A stretch of 64,000 bases of DNA from JAGQYP01 sp041392305. GTDB lineage: Bacteria > Bacteroidota > Bacteroidia > Flavobacteriales_D > Crocinitomicaceae. The stretch's first letter is position 1. Every line of letters begins with the position of its first letter. This document shows positions 18,612 to 27,995 of this stretch, in pieces. The position numbers and the translations under genes are program-made. Below the pieces are notes generated by a model. It did no database searches. It was not told where the DNA came from and was given only the letters and a program-made list of their open reading frames with translations. The DNA lies in contig JAWKMJ010000012.1 in NCBI GenBank assembly GCA_041392305.1, positions 1 through 64,000 of the forward strand, written 5' to 3'.

Positions 18612-18660
18612 CAAATCTAGAATGAGTCTAAATAAGGGGAAATACCATAAATACGGTATT
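18612..18660 (-). promoter_or_regulatory. Promoter and candidate operator of the imelysin operon
   Basis: On the minus strand the -7 element TAGATTTG (plus-strand 18612-18619) fits TAnnTTTG and lies 22 bases before the start codon at 18589. Just upstream, where the -33 region should be, is the inverted repeat AATACC-ATAAATAC-GGTATT (18641-18660). A repressor bound there would cover the -33 region. The identity of the regulator is unknown; a metal-responsive one is an inference from the genes. Confidence 0.55.
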
Positions 18661-18727
18661 ATTGGTTCAATTTATTGAATCAACCGTTTTTAGTGCGTTC
18701 TGTAGAGGCGAGCTTTAAAAGTAGAAG

Positions 18728-18749
18728 AAAAAATACCACAAAAGTGGTA
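18728..18749 (-). terminator. Rho-independent terminator of gpsA
   Basis: Read on the minus strand: TACCAC, loop TTTT, GTGGTA, then six T (plus-strand A run at 18728-18733). It lies 18 bases after the gpsA stop. Confidence 0.85.
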
Positions 18750-18767
18750 GAGGATTGCAAGGTTTTC

Positions 18768-19766
18768 TTAGCTCAGTTTATCACTTAAAATTCGCATTTC
18801 AATTACCGGGGTGATTTTTTCATAGAGGATATTGTAGACTGCTTCAACTATTGGCATCTCAACTTGGAATTTCTTGTTGATTTCGATAACAGACTTGACT
18901 GCATAATAGCCCTCAGCAATCATATCCATTTCCAATTGAGCAGTTTTTACGGAATAGCCCTTTCCTATCATGAATCCAAATGTTCGGTTTCGAGAAAATC
19001 TGGAATATGCGGTCACTAAAAGGTCTCCCATATAAGCACTCGATTTCACGTCTCGGTGAATCGGACTCACTTCGTCGATAAAGTTTTCGGTCTCCTGCAC
19101 GGCATTGGATATAAGTACCGCTTGAAAATTATCTCCATATCCCAATCCGGCGCAAATCCCAGATGCAATGGAATAGACATTTTTCAAAACCGCCGATAAT
19201 TCGGTTCCAAATAAGTCGTCTGAAACAGTTGTTTTAATATATCGACAAGCAAGTAATTCAGCAATGTTTTCAGCAATGTCTTCGTCCTGACAAGCAATAG
19301 TCAGGTAAGAAAGTCTTTCCAAAGCAACTTCTTCGGCATGACAAGGACCGCAAATCATTCCGATCTTTTCATACGGAGTTCCGAAGGTTTTATGGATATA
19401 TCTTGCCGGAATCGCATTGTATTCAGGAATTATCCCTTTTACGGCTGAAATCACCACTTTATCTTTGATTAACTCATTATCAAAATCCAGAAATAGTTTA
19501 TGCAAAAATGCGGAAGGGGTTGCGATAATCACTACATCTGAATTGACAATAATTTGCTTCAAATCAGAGGATAAGTTCAACTTTGTGGTATCAAAACCTA
19601 CCGATTGCAAATATTTGGGATTATGCTTGTAGAGTTTCATATGCTTTATGGCATCTTCGTCACGCATCCACCAATTAATGCTGGAAACATTGTTCAACAA
19701 AATCTTAGCAAGAGCGGTTGCCCAACTTCCTCCTCCAATAATTCCTATTTTGGTTTCTTCCCCCAT
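18768..19766 (-). CDS. gpsA: Glycerol-3-phosphate dehydrogenase [NAD(P)+]
   Basis: GpsA reduces dihydroxyacetone phosphate to sn-glycerol 3-phosphate for phospholipid synthesis. The 332-residue cytoplasmic enzyme shows the N-terminal nucleotide-binding loop IGIIGGGSWATALAKIL, VISAVKGI, GPCHAEEVA and the catalytic Lys in ELSAVLKNVYSIASGI with GLGYGDN. The ATG at 19766 is chosen over the upstream in-frame TTG at 19778 because it has a purine-rich TAAGG just before it and because the TTG lies inside the -7 promoter box (19776-19783). Length fits the family. The gene is divergent from the TonB-dependent receptor. Confidence 0.96.
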   Translation of the reverse strand: MGEETKIGIIGGGSWATALAKILLNNVSSINWWMRDEDAIKHMKLYKHNPKYLQSVGFDTTKLNLSSDLKQIIVNSDVVIIATPSAFLHKLFLDFDNELIKDKVVISAVKGIIPEYNAIPARYIHKTFGTPYEKIGMICGPCHAEEVALERLSYLTIACQDEDIAENIAELLACRYIKTTVSDDLFGTELSAVLKNVYSIASGICAGLGYGDNFQAVLISNAVQETENFIDEVSPIHRDVKSSAYMGDLLVTAYSRFSRNRTFGFMIGKGYSVKTAQLEMDMIAEGYYAVKSVIEINKKFQVEMPIVEAVYNILYEKITPVIEMRILSDKLS

Positions 19767-19775
19767 CCTTAGGCA

Positions 19776-19783
19776 CAAATGTA
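19776..19783 (-). promoter_or_regulatory. -7 promoter element TACATTTG of gpsA
   Basis: Minus-strand TACATTTG (plus strand CAAATGTA), nine bases before the ATG at 19766. It implies a very short 5' leader. No clear -33 TTG was found. Confidence 0.55.
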
Positions 19784-19866
19784 AAGAAAAAAATAATGTG
19801 CCCCCGAGAATGTAAGTGAACTATATTTAATTCGTTTGTATTCAATATTTTTCATTTTCAAATCTC

Positions 19867-19874
19867 TATTTTTG
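19867..19874 (+). promoter_or_regulatory. -7 promoter element TATTTTTG, four bases before the start codon
   Basis: Exact TAnnTTTG match ending only four bases before the ATG at 19879. If used, transcription would begin at or just inside the start codon, giving a leaderless mRNA. Confidence 0.5.
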
Positions 19875-19878
19875 CACC

Positions 19879-22263
19879 ATGAAAGTTTGGATTATTTTCA
19901 CATTTTTAGCAATTTTCTCTCCAGTTTTTGGCCAGATTTCAAATACCATTCGAGGGGTCATTACTGATGAGTTTTCTGGAGAACCTTTAATTGGAGCGAA
20001 TGTTGTAATTACAAGTCTGGATCCCATTAAAGGAACTGTGTCGGATGTTAACGGAGAGTTTCGCTTGGAAAATGTACCCATTGGGAGACATGATCTAACT
20101 GTGACCTATATTGGATATGCACCCAAGAACTATAATAATATCGAATTAAATTCGGGCAAGGAAATGGTGCTTTCGGTTAAAATGCTTCAACTTTCGAACG
20201 AACTCGAAGGGGTTGAGGTGAAAGCAAATAATGCAAACGAAAAACTCAACAAACTAGCTACTAATTCTGCTGTTTCGTTTTCAGTAGAAGAAGCTCAAAG
20301 GTATGCAGGTTCGTTGAACGATGTTTCCCGAATGGCTCAGAATTTTGCTGGAGTTCAGGGTGCAGATGATTCTAGAAATGATATCATAATCCGAGGAAAT
20401 TCTCCTTCTGGTGTTTTGTATCGTTTAGGTGGATTGGATATCCCGAATCCTAATCACTTTGCTCGATTTGGAACTACAGGCGGACCTGTTTCTATGCTGA
20501 ACACCAATGTATTAGATAAGTCTGATTTTTTTACGGGAGCATTTCCTGCTGAATATGGGAATGCCTTGGCTGGTGTCTTTGATCTCAATTTACGCAGAGG
20601 AAACAATAAGAAATTTGAGTTCTTGTTTCAGATTGGTTTCAATGGGTTGGAAGGAATGGTAGAAGGACCTTTCTCAAAGAAATCAAAGGCTAGTTTTTTA
20701 ATCAATTATCGCTATTCCACATTAGGACTTTTTAAACTTATGGGAATAAATTTTGGGACGACAGCCGTTCCCAATTATCAGGATATAAATTTTAATATCA
20801 CGATTCCAACAAAAAAGGGAGTCACTCGAATTTTCGGTTTGGGCGGGATATCGAAAATTCAATTCATCGCCAAAGAAATGAATGAAAATGGTGATTTATT
20901 TGCGAATGGAGGCGAAGACACCTATTTCAAATCCTTAACTGGGGTGGCTGGTATTTCACACAAGCATCGACTGGGGAACTCTAATTTCATTGAACTAATT
21001 GTTGGTGTTCAAGCTGCCTCAAACAGTATTCAAGTGGATACAGTAGATGTTAATTTAGAGAATCCTTTTAAAACTTATGGTAATAGTTCAATGGAAGGAA
21101 AACAAACGACCTCTTTTCATTATGGTCAAAAAATTTCAGCGAAACACTATATTAAAACAGGCTTTTATTTTGATATATTGTTTTACAATTTACAAGACAG
21201 TATTTTCAATGGTAATGCGGCTGATTTTTTGAACCTGCGAAATGCAAAAGGAGCCTCGGCACTCATTCAACCTTATTTTGAATATCAATTTAAACCGACC
21301 AATCGAATCAATCTGAATTTCGGCTTGCACTATCAGCAGTTATTTGTTGGAAATCAATGGAATTTGGAGCCTCGGTTTGGGTTTGATTGGAAAGTGAATG
21401 AAACCAATAAATTATCCTTGGCATACGGCTATCATAGTCAAATTGCCCCTTTGTCACTCTATTTTTTACAGACTCGAGATAGTTTGGGTAACCTATATCA
21501 AACGAATACCAACTTGGATTTTATGAAAAGTCACCATATTGTTTTGGGTTATGAGCTTTTTCTGAAATGGGGAATTCATATTAAACTTGAAGGATATTAC
21601 CAATACATACACGATGCTTTGGTGGAGCAAAAATCCAGTCCGTATTCCTTAATTAATCTTGGAGCGGCCTTTGATGATGTCTACCGGGATTCACTAAATA
21701 ATTCCGGATTGGGTTATAATGTAGGAGGTGAGATTACGATAGAAAAGAGAATGCAAAATGGACTCTATTTTATGGTCAATTCAAGTATTTTCGACTCTAA
21801 ATACAAGGCTAGTGATGGAATCTGGAGAAATACGGCATTTAATGGAAACTTTACAGTGAATATTTTAGGAGGGTATGAATGGAGACTCAAACAGAAAAAG
21901 GAATTTAATAAAAAAGGAAAACCCAATCCCAAAGTTGCTTTTACCTTCGATACGAAAGTGGTAATGAATGGAGGAGGGCGCTATACCGAAATCTTGTTGG
22001 ATGAATCCATCGCGGCAGGTGAGGAAGTGAGAGATAATAATAATGCCTTTGCAAAACAATGGCCGCTTTACTTTAAGTGGAATTTTAGAATCGGATTTAA
22101 GATGATTGGGAAAAAAGTGACTCAGGAGTGGGCCGTAGATCTCCAAAATTTGACAAATCGCAAAAATGTTTTCAATTATGAATTCATGCAAGAAACACAG
22201 ACCATCAGATATACCTATCAAACGGGATTTTTACCTATCGTCCAATATCGTATTTTGTTTTAG
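19879..22263 (+). CDS. TonB-dependent outer-membrane receptor
   Basis: The 794-residue protein has a signal peptide (about 1-18, ending VFGQ), a carboxypeptidase-regulatory-like domain (about 22-105; IRGVITDEFSGEPLIGANVVI), a plug domain (about 120-225; RYAGSLNDVSRMAQNFAGVQ and NDIIIRGNSPSGVLYRLGG) and a long beta-barrel ending in an aromatic residue (QYRILF). This is the Bacteroidota SusC-like layout, but no SusD-like partner gene is adjacent, so polysaccharide uptake is not indicated; siderophore, heme or other metal uptake is possible but the substrate cannot be read. Expression probably starts from the -7 box immediately upstream. The next gene begins 22 bases after the stop. Confidence 0.93.
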   Translation: MKVWIIFTFLAIFSPVFGQISNTIRGVITDEFSGEPLIGANVVITSLDPIKGTVSDVNGEFRLENVPIGRHDLTVTYIGYAPKNYNNIELNSGKEMVLSVKMLQLSNELEGVEVKANNANEKLNKLATNSAVSFSVEEAQRYAGSLNDVSRMAQNFAGVQGADDSRNDIIIRGNSPSGVLYRLGGLDIPNPNHFARFGTTGGPVSMLNTNVLDKSDFFTGAFPAEYGNALAGVFDLNLRRGNNKKFEFLFQIGFNGLEGMVEGPFSKKSKASFLINYRYSTLGLFKLMGINFGTTAVPNYQDINFNITIPTKKGVTRIFGLGGISKIQFIAKEMNENGDLFANGGEDTYFKSLTGVAGISHKHRLGNSNFIELIVGVQAASNSIQVDTVDVNLENPFKTYGNSSMEGKQTTSFHYGQKISAKHYIKTGFYFDILFYNLQDSIFNGNAADFLNLRNAKGASALIQPYFEYQFKPTNRINLNFGLHYQQLFVGNQWNLEPRFGFDWKVNETNKLSLAYGYHSQIAPLSLYFLQTRDSLGNLYQTNTNLDFMKSHHIVLGYELFLKWGIHIKLEGYYQYIHDALVEQKSSPYSLINLGAAFDDVYRDSLNNSGLGYNVGGEITIEKRMQNGLYFMVNSSIFDSKYKASDGIWRNTAFNGNFTVNILGGYEWRLKQKKEFNKKGKPNPKVAFTFDTKVVMNGGGRYTEILLDESIAAGEEVRDNNNAFAKQWPLYFKWNFRIGFKMIGKKVTQEWAVDLQNLTNRKNVFNYEFMQETQTIRYTYQTGFLPIVQYRILF

Positions 22264-22285
22264 TATATTCGCCAAAATTTAGCAC

Positions 22286-23269
22286 ATGAAAATTGCACTC
22301 ACTGGTTGTACTGGTCATATTGGTTACAATCTTTCCAAAGCTCTTTTGGCTCAAGGGCATCAATTAAATCTTTTGGTCAGGGGAAATGCAAGACCTCTCA
22401 TCGGAGATAATGTACATTATTTTAAAGGAGATTTGAATGACAAGGATGCTTTGAATCGGATGATGGAGGGAGTGGATTATGTATTTCATCTAGCGGCAAG
22501 AATCGGAATCAATGGAGAAACGGAGGAAGATTTGTTTCCAACCAATGTCCAGGGTGTAGAAAATATATTAGAGGCTTTTGAAAAGTCGAGTGCAAAAAGA
22601 CTAATTCACTTCAGCTCAATTCACGCTTATCAGCAATTACCTAGAGCAGATGTTTTGGATGAATCAAGATCATTGGTTTCAAAAAGCCTGATGGTTTATG
22701 ATCGTTCCAAATCAAAAGGACAACAATTGGTAGTTGATTTTGTGAAAAGAACAGGAAGAGAGGTGATAATTTTAAATCCAACCGCGGTTTTTGGTCCAGA
22801 AGATAAATTTGAATCACCTCAAGGAAAAGCGGTTTCTGATTTGTACAAAGGGAAAATTCCTGCCGTGATGAATTATGGTTTCAATTGGGTGGATGTTCGA
22901 GATATCATTCAAGGCGCCATGAATGCCATGACAAAAGGAAGGTCTGGAGAATCTTATATATTGGGAGGAACTTATAAGACAGTCAAGCAAATGGCTCAAG
23001 CTGTAAAAGAAGCCGGTGGAAAGAAAAAATGGCGTCCAAATGTGCCTATTTGGGTGATGGAAGTAAGTTTGCCATTAATTAAATTATGGAGTAAGATCGT
23101 GAATAAACCTCCTATTTTCACCAAAGAAATGATCCTTACTCTTAAAGAAGGAAACCTCCGAATTGTTTCAGATAAAGCAGCAAAAGAATTAGACTTTCAT
23201 TGCCGTCCTTTCGAGGAAACCATTCAGGATTTGATCGAATATTTTAAGAGTGAAGGAACCTTAAAATAA
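22286..23269 (+). CDS. NAD-dependent epimerase/dehydratase (extended SDR)
   Basis: The 327-residue enzyme has the extended short-chain dehydrogenase layout: an N-terminal Rossmann motif GCTGHIGYNLSKAL (TGxxGxxG type), VDYVFHLAA, the catalytic Ser in HFSSIHAY and the pair YDRSK (YxxxK), then NPTAVFGPED and NWVDVRDI. It resembles dihydroflavonol-reductase-like and sugar-nucleotide epimerase-like members, so it oxidises or reduces a sugar- or sterol-like substrate with NAD(P); the substrate is not determinable. A near-consensus -7 box TATATTCG (22264-22271) lies 14 bases upstream, so it may be transcribed separately from the receptor. The 3' end overlaps the convergent membrane-protein gene by nine bases. 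Confidence 0.9.
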   Translation: MKIALTGCTGHIGYNLSKALLAQGHQLNLLVRGNARPLIGDNVHYFKGDLNDKDALNRMMEGVDYVFHLAARIGINGETEEDLFPTNVQGVENILEAFEKSSAKRLIHFSSIHAYQQLPRADVLDESRSLVSKSLMVYDRSKSKGQQLVVDFVKRTGREVIILNPTAVFGPEDKFESPQGKAVSDLYKGKIPAVMNYGFNWVDVRDIIQGAMNAMTKGRSGESYILGGTYKTVKQMAQAVKEAGGKKKWRPNVPIWVMEVSLPLIKLWSKIVNKPPIFTKEMILTLKEGNLRIVSDKAAKELDFHCRPFEETIQDLIEYFKSEGTLK

Positions 23270-23785
23270 GCGTTGCATTTCTTTCTTTAAATTGTCTACA
23301 GCGATCTCTGTTGGAAGTGTTCCTACTTCTGCAGTGACTTCGAAAATTTTTTGAGCATATTCCATTCCGGTAGCAGTTACAGGTAAATTACTTCCTGCAA
23401 TATTGAAGATTTTGATGGTTTCTTCTTTCGCATCTTTCACACTTTTCCAGCATTCCGCAGAAATAAAGATTTGCTGGGCAATATTGTGATCAAATTCTTT
23501 TCTGATTTCTTCCAAAAACAATTGTTGCTGAGCCTTTGCCGGCATGCCAGGATTGTGTTTTCTCATGACAAGATTGTTCGGGCTAATTCTTTCCATCAAC
23601 AAAACAAATCTTTGATAAGCTTCTACTCTCAGAGGAAGGAAATGCTTCTCTCTCTCCTTCTTCATTTCTAATTGAAAATTTCTCCTGTCTTTTTCAAAAA
23701 GATTTTTAAACATGATATAGGCAGTAACAATAACTGCGGCAGTTGGGATGGTTACTAAGAGTAAATAAAATACAAAATCTGGCAT
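23261..23785 (-). CDS. Membrane-anchored protein of unknown function (DUF7935-like)
   Basis: The 174-residue protein has one N-terminal transmembrane helix (about 4-27), a charged coiled-coil stretch (FEKDRRNFQLEMKKEREKHF) and a soluble helical domain with PLRVEAYQRFVLLMERI and HNPGM. It looks like the short uncharacterised family found across Bacteroidota; I recall it as DUF7935, which a profile search would settle. The function is unknown. It is a single gene with a -7 box TACTTTTG on the minus strand (plus-strand 23815-23822) 29 bases upstream of its ATG. Confidence 0.8.
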   Translation of the reverse strand: MPDFVFYLLLVTIPTAAVIVTAYIMFKNLFEKDRRNFQLEMKKEREKHFLPLRVEAYQRFVLLMERISPNNLVMRKHNPGMPAKAQQQLFLEEIRKEFDHNIAQQIFISAECWKSVKDAKEETIKIFNIAGSNLPVTATGMEYAQKIFEVTAEVGTLPTEIAVDNLKKEMQRLF

Positions 23786-23901
23786 CTTTTTTTTCTTCTA
23801 AATGATAATCGGAACAAAAGTAACGAAATATTTGAGGTTTTTTTTAGTAAAAATTGTACACCCTTTTTCTCACTAAAAATATCCTTTTTATGGTCTTTTA
23901 A

Positions 23902-23935
23902 TTGTCAAGGAAACCAAGATAAATTTATAGATTTG
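23902..23935 (+). promoter_or_regulatory. Promoter of the aminotransferase operon
   Basis: TTG (23902-23904), 23-base spacer, TAGATTTG (23928-23935), with the ATG 24 bases downstream at 23960. Both elements match the Bacteroidota promoter consensus. It probably drives the six genes up to 31005. Confidence 0.75.
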
Positions 23936-23959
23936 CGCTTTCATTAAACAAGTTAACCA

Positions 23960-25168
23960 ATGGGCAATATTTTAGATCAATACCTTTCAGACCGAATCAA
24001 TAGTCTTGAAGAATCGGCAACCATCGCAATGTCTCAAAAAAGTAGAGAAATGAAAGCACAAGGAATAGACGTGATTTCACTCTCGCTGGGAGAACCTGAT
24101 TTCAATATTCCTGAATTTATCAAAGAAAGTGCGAAAAAGGCGATTGATGACAATTATTCTAAATATATGCCTGTTCCTGGTTATCAAGACTTGAGAGAAG
24201 CCATTGTTCACAAGTTTAAAAGAGATAATAACCTGAATTACAAAGCTTCACAGGTGGTTGTTTCGACTGGAGCTAAGCAGTGTATTGCAAATATTGTGCT
24301 TTCTCTGGTGAATCCAGGAGATGAGGTCATTGTGCCTGCTCCTTATTGGGTGACTTACATTGAAATTGTAAAAATGGCTGGTGGAATTCCGGTGATCATT
24401 GAAACCAGTATTGAAAATGATTTTAAGATTACCTCTCAGCAATTGGAAGATGCGATTACGTCCAAAACTAAGTTGATGATTTATTCAACTCCTTGTAATC
24501 CAAGTGGTTCATTCTATTCAAAAGAGGAATTGGAGTCTTTAGCAGATGTAATTGCCAAGAAAAAAGACTTTTTCGTGATTTCAGATGAGATTTATGAGTT
24601 AATCAATTTCGCTGGAAAGCATGAGTCCCTTGCTCAGTTCGACAATGTCATGGAACAGGTTATTACGGTGAATGGGGTGTCTAAGGCATTTGCTATGACA
24701 GGATGGCGATTAGGATACATGGCAGGGCCACAATTTATTGCAGACGCATGTACCAAAATGCAAGGGCAGTTCACATCTGGTACTTGCGCAATTGCACAGA
24801 GAGCAACTATTACTGCTTTGGAAGCGGACCCATCGGTTATCAACGAGATGAAGCAAGCGTATTTGTCTCGAAGAGATTTAGTTCTCGGAAAATTGAATGA
24901 GATTGAAGGAGTGAAAACCAATATTCCTGAAGGTGCCTTTTACATCTTCCCGGATGTTTCTTTCTTCTTTGGAAAATCTTTTAGTGGAAATGTGATTGAA
25001 AGTGCTTCCGATCTTTGTTTGTATCTTTTAGAGGAAGCGCACGTAGCATTAGTAACTGGCGAGGCTTTTGGAGATGCCAATTGTGTTCGGATTTCTTATG
25101 CAGCATCAGAAGACCAATTGGTCGAAGCTTGTGCCAGAATTAAAGAGGCATTGAGTAAACTCAAATAA
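23960..25168 (+). CDS. Pyridoxal-phosphate aminotransferase (aspartate-type)
   Basis: The 402-residue cytoplasmic enzyme is a fold-type I class I/II aminotransferase. Visible motifs are SLGEPDFNIPEFI near the N-terminus, TPCNPSG (the Asn contacting PLP), ISDEIYELI (Asp/Tyr), the PLP lysine in VNGVSKAFAMTGWRLGY, and the substrate-carboxylate Arg in CVRISYAAS. This pattern is that of the Bacteroidota aspartate aminotransferase (AspC/AatA Ib group), which interconverts aspartate and oxaloacetate with glutamate. Substrate assignment is by family similarity. It heads an operon: the kinase gene starts on the base after its stop codon. Confidence 0.93.
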   Translation: MGNILDQYLSDRINSLEESATIAMSQKSREMKAQGIDVISLSLGEPDFNIPEFIKESAKKAIDDNYSKYMPVPGYQDLREAIVHKFKRDNNLNYKASQVVVSTGAKQCIANIVLSLVNPGDEVIVPAPYWVTYIEIVKMAGGIPVIIETSIENDFKITSQQLEDAITSKTKLMIYSTPCNPSGSFYSKEELESLADVIAKKKDFFVISDEIYELINFAGKHESLAQFDNVMEQVITVNGVSKAFAMTGWRLGYMAGPQFIADACTKMQGQFTSGTCAIAQRATITALEADPSVINEMKQAYLSRRDLVLGKLNEIEGVKTNIPEGAFYIFPDVSFFFGKSFSGNVIESASDLCLYLLEEAHVALVTGEAFGDANCVRISYAASEDQLVEACARIKEALSKLK

Positions 25169-26152
25169 ATGAATTTTAAAAAAATATTCGAATCGTTCAA
25201 AGATCAGGATGTACTCATCATCGGGGATGTTATGATCGATTCTTATGTTGAAGGAAAAGTCAATCGAATTAGTCCTGAGGCTCCAGTTCCAATTCTCAAT
25301 TTTGCAAAAAGAGAAAATAGATTGGGTGGAGCAGCCAATGTGGCGTTAAATATCCATTCAATGGGGGCAAATCCTATAATTTGCTCGGTTATTGGAGATG
25401 ATGAAAATGCTGGGGTATTCTTGAATTTGTTGAAAGATGAAGGCATCACAGCAGAAGGCATTCAAAGATCAAATTCGAGAATGACTACTGTGAAAACCCG
25501 GATTATTGGGAACAATCAGCAAATGATTCGTATTGATGAAGAGGATGCCCATTTTCTGAGCCAGGAGGAAGAGGAGAAATTTCTTTCAAGAGTGGAAAAA
25601 GTGATCGAGACAAATGCGATTCAGGCTATTATTTTTCAAGATTATAACAAAGGGGTCCTTTCTGAAAAAGTGATTAAAAAGGTTGCCGAGTGGGCGAATA
25701 CGAAAGGGATTATTACTACTGTTGATCCAAAGAAATTGAATTTTTATTCGTTCCGTGATGTAACATTGTTCAAACCTAACTTGAAAGAGCTCAAGGAAGG
25801 GATGGGAGTGGAGTTTGTCGATTTTAAAAAGGGAGTTTTGGAATCTTCGGGTAAACTAAGAGAAAAATTAAATGCCCAAATTGTTTTTACTACGCTGTCA
25901 GAGAATGGTGTTTTTATAACAGATGAAAATGATTATTTCTTTGTACCTGCACATGTGCGAAATATTGCAGATGTTTCAGGGGCTGGAGATACGGTTATTT
26001 CAGTCGCAACTTTGTGCTTGATTGCGGATTTGGAAATTAAGTGGGTGGCCGAACTGGCTAATTTGGCCGGAGGAATGGTCTGTGAACGTGTGGGGGTGGT
26101 TTCCATTGATAAAGAAACACTTCTGAATGAAGTGATGAAAATATATTCTTAG
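25169..26152 (+). CDS. Heptose-7-phosphate kinase (PfkB family, RfaE1/HldA-like)
   Basis: The 327-residue sugar kinase resembles the N-terminal domain of HldE, which phosphorylates D-glycero-D-manno-heptose 7-phosphate for the LPS core. Diagnostic blocks are VDSYVEGKVNRISPEAPVPIL-like near residue 25 (here DSYVEGKVNRISPEAPVP), GGAANVALNI, VDPKKLNFYSF, and the PfkB anion hole and catalytic Asp in VSGAGDTVIS. The C-terminal nucleotidyltransferase of bifunctional HldE is absent, as is common in this phylum. The start codon follows the upstream stop directly (TAAATG), and the downstream trkH gene begins just after its own stop. Confidence 0.92.
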   Translation: MNFKKIFESFKDQDVLIIGDVMIDSYVEGKVNRISPEAPVPILNFAKRENRLGGAANVALNIHSMGANPIICSVIGDDENAGVFLNLLKDEGITAEGIQRSNSRMTTVKTRIIGNNQQMIRIDEEDAHFLSQEEEEKFLSRVEKVIETNAIQAIIFQDYNKGVLSEKVIKKVAEWANTKGIITTVDPKKLNFYSFRDVTLFKPNLKELKEGMGVEFVDFKKGVLESSGKLREKLNAQIVFTTLSENGVFITDENDYFFVPAHVRNIADVSGAGDTVISVATLCLIADLEIKWVAELANLAGGMVCERVGVVSIDKETLLNEVMKIYS

Positions 26153-27985
26153 ATGTCCATCAGAAAAATAAGGGAGAAACTAAATTTGCTGCTTTACGAC
26201 AGCAAGGAAAAGGTTTTGTCAATTTTCAAGATCCTTCACCTTCTTATTTCATCGATTTCAATGCTTTCTCTTGTGATCTATTATGGATACACATTTGATT
26301 CGGATACAATCAAGTATTTCCTCAAAGTAATTGAATTCAGTTTTGCATTCTATATTCTTAGGTTTGTAATTCGTTTCATCTATGATTTTAACCCGAGGGA
26401 ATTCATTCGAAAAAACCGTATCGAGTTCATTTTGATTCTCTATCTGATTCTAGAAGGGATCGTATATAATGTAGTTGGGAAATTGGCCATTACTACACTT
26501 TTCGAAACAATCGGAATCTATGGAATAGGTCATTATACGGTATTGATTATCCAACTCTCTTTCTTTGGTTTTATTCTCTACGAATTCACAAAAGACAACG
26601 AGATCAATCCTTTCTATCGGATCCATCCCGCAACGGTATTTATCTCCAGCTTTTTGGTTATCATTCTCATCGGTACTGGAATGTTAATGATGCCCGAAAT
26701 GACTAACGGAAAGGAAAGTATGGGATTCTTGGATGCCTTATTCATGTCTTCTTCAGCTACCTGTGTAACGGGATTAAGTTTAGTCGATGTTCACGAATTT
26801 TACACTTTTAAAGGGCAACTCGTTCTATTAATCCTTATGAAATTAGGTGGATTGAATATCATCTCTTTTGGGGCGTTTATTTTGCTAGCCTCTCGCTTGG
26901 GCGTTGGGGTCAAACAGCATGAATTAATTGAGGATTTTGTAAATCGAGATTCCATACTATCAACCCGAGGAATGTTGGGAAGAATCATCATTTGGTCAGT
27001 ATCGATTGAATTGCTAGGGACATTGTTCCTTTATTTTTCTTGGGGTGTGAATGTGCCTGAGGTTGCTCAAACTTCGGATCGTGTTTTTTATAGTATTTTC
27101 CACTCCGTTTCTGCTTTCAATAATGCAGGTTTTTCTTTGTTCTCTGATGGCCTTTACAATTCAGGTGTACAAACAAATTATTCGGTTCATATCATCATTG
27201 CCATCCTAATTGTTCTTGGCGCCCTAGGAATGGCTTCTTTATTCGATATTTTCAGCATAAGTAAAATCAGGGAACGGTACAAAAATCCATGGAAAAAACT
27301 CGAATTCGGTACTAAGATTTCGATCAATTATACTTTAATGCTGATCTTTCTTGGTTTTGCGCTTTTCTTTATTTTGGAGTACAACAATACTCTTGAAGGG
27401 AAAACTACTTTTGGGAAAATAGTCACTTCATTCTTTCAATCGATTACCACGCGTACAGCAGGGTTCAATACGGTAGATACGGGCTCAATTACCATGCCGG
27501 TGGTGATTCTGTTTGCATTCCTTATGTTTATTGGAGCTTCCTCAAGTTCTACAGGAGGAGGAATTAAAACATCTACCCTTGCTGTGTTATGGGCAACAAT
27601 CATTTCAACGGTCAGAGGGAAGAAACATATCGAATTGTACAAAAGAACCATCGATTCAGAATTGGCTTTAAAGGCCTTTTCTGTACTTCTGTTTTTTATT
27701 GTTGGGAATTTGATCGGAATTTTTGTTTTAACCATCACAGAACAGGATTTAATGGCAAAAGAAAGTGTAACTTTGTCGGAAATTATATTTGAAGAGGTTT
27801 CGGCTTTTAGTACAGTTGGACTATCGGCAGGAATTACATCTGAAGTAAGTGATGCGGGGAAAATAGTACTCATCTTCTCTATGTTTATTGGTAGGGTGGG
27901 TACACTAACAGTTGGCTTCCTCGTGGGCAGAAGAGTGTTGAGTACAAATTATAAATATCCTAAAGGCCATACCATGATCGGTTAG
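26153..27985 (+). CDS. TrkH/KtrB-type potassium transporter
   Basis: The 610-residue membrane protein takes up potassium. It has a four-fold repeat of membrane-pore-membrane units with selectivity-filter segments SATCVTGLSL, SAFNNAGFSL, TTRTAGFNTV and SAFSTVGLSA, each holding the central Gly of the K+ filter. Before the repeats lie about four extra hydrophobic helices (residues 20-150), giving a longer N-terminus than the classical 480-residue TrkH, as often seen in Bacteroidota. No TrkA/KtrA regulatory subunit gene is adjacent. It is the third gene of the operon, starting directly after the kinase stop. Confidence 0.95.
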   Translation: MSIRKIREKLNLLLYDSKEKVLSIFKILHLLISSISMLSLVIYYGYTFDSDTIKYFLKVIEFSFAFYILRFVIRFIYDFNPREFIRKNRIEFILILYLILEGIVYNVVGKLAITTLFETIGIYGIGHYTVLIIQLSFFGFILYEFTKDNEINPFYRIHPATVFISSFLVIILIGTGMLMMPEMTNGKESMGFLDALFMSSSATCVTGLSLVDVHEFYTFKGQLVLLILMKLGGLNIISFGAFILLASRLGVGVKQHELIEDFVNRDSILSTRGMLGRIIIWSVSIELLGTLFLYFSWGVNVPEVAQTSDRVFYSIFHSVSAFNNAGFSLFSDGLYNSGVQTNYSVHIIIAILIVLGALGMASLFDIFSISKIRERYKNPWKKLEFGTKISINYTLMLIFLGFALFFILEYNNTLEGKTTFGKIVTSFFQSITTRTAGFNTVDTGSITMPVVILFAFLMFIGASSSSTGGGIKTSTLAVLWATIISTVRGKKHIELYKRTIDSELALKAFSVLLFFIVGNLIGIFVLTITEQDLMAKESVTLSEIIFEEVSAFSTVGLSAGITSEVSDAGKIVLIFSMFIGRVGTLTVGFLVGRRVLSTNYKYPKGHTMIG

Positions 27986-27995
27986 GATTTTTGAA

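Noticed and set aside
18641..18749. Two similar inverted repeats read as tandem operators (AAATACCA-rich, 91 bases apart)
   Set aside because: The second is followed on the minus strand by six T and lies just after gpsA, so it is a terminator. Only the first is kept as a possible operator.
19767..19778. TTG start for gpsA
   Set aside because: The codon is part of the -7 promoter box; the ATG at 19766 has a better upstream sequence.
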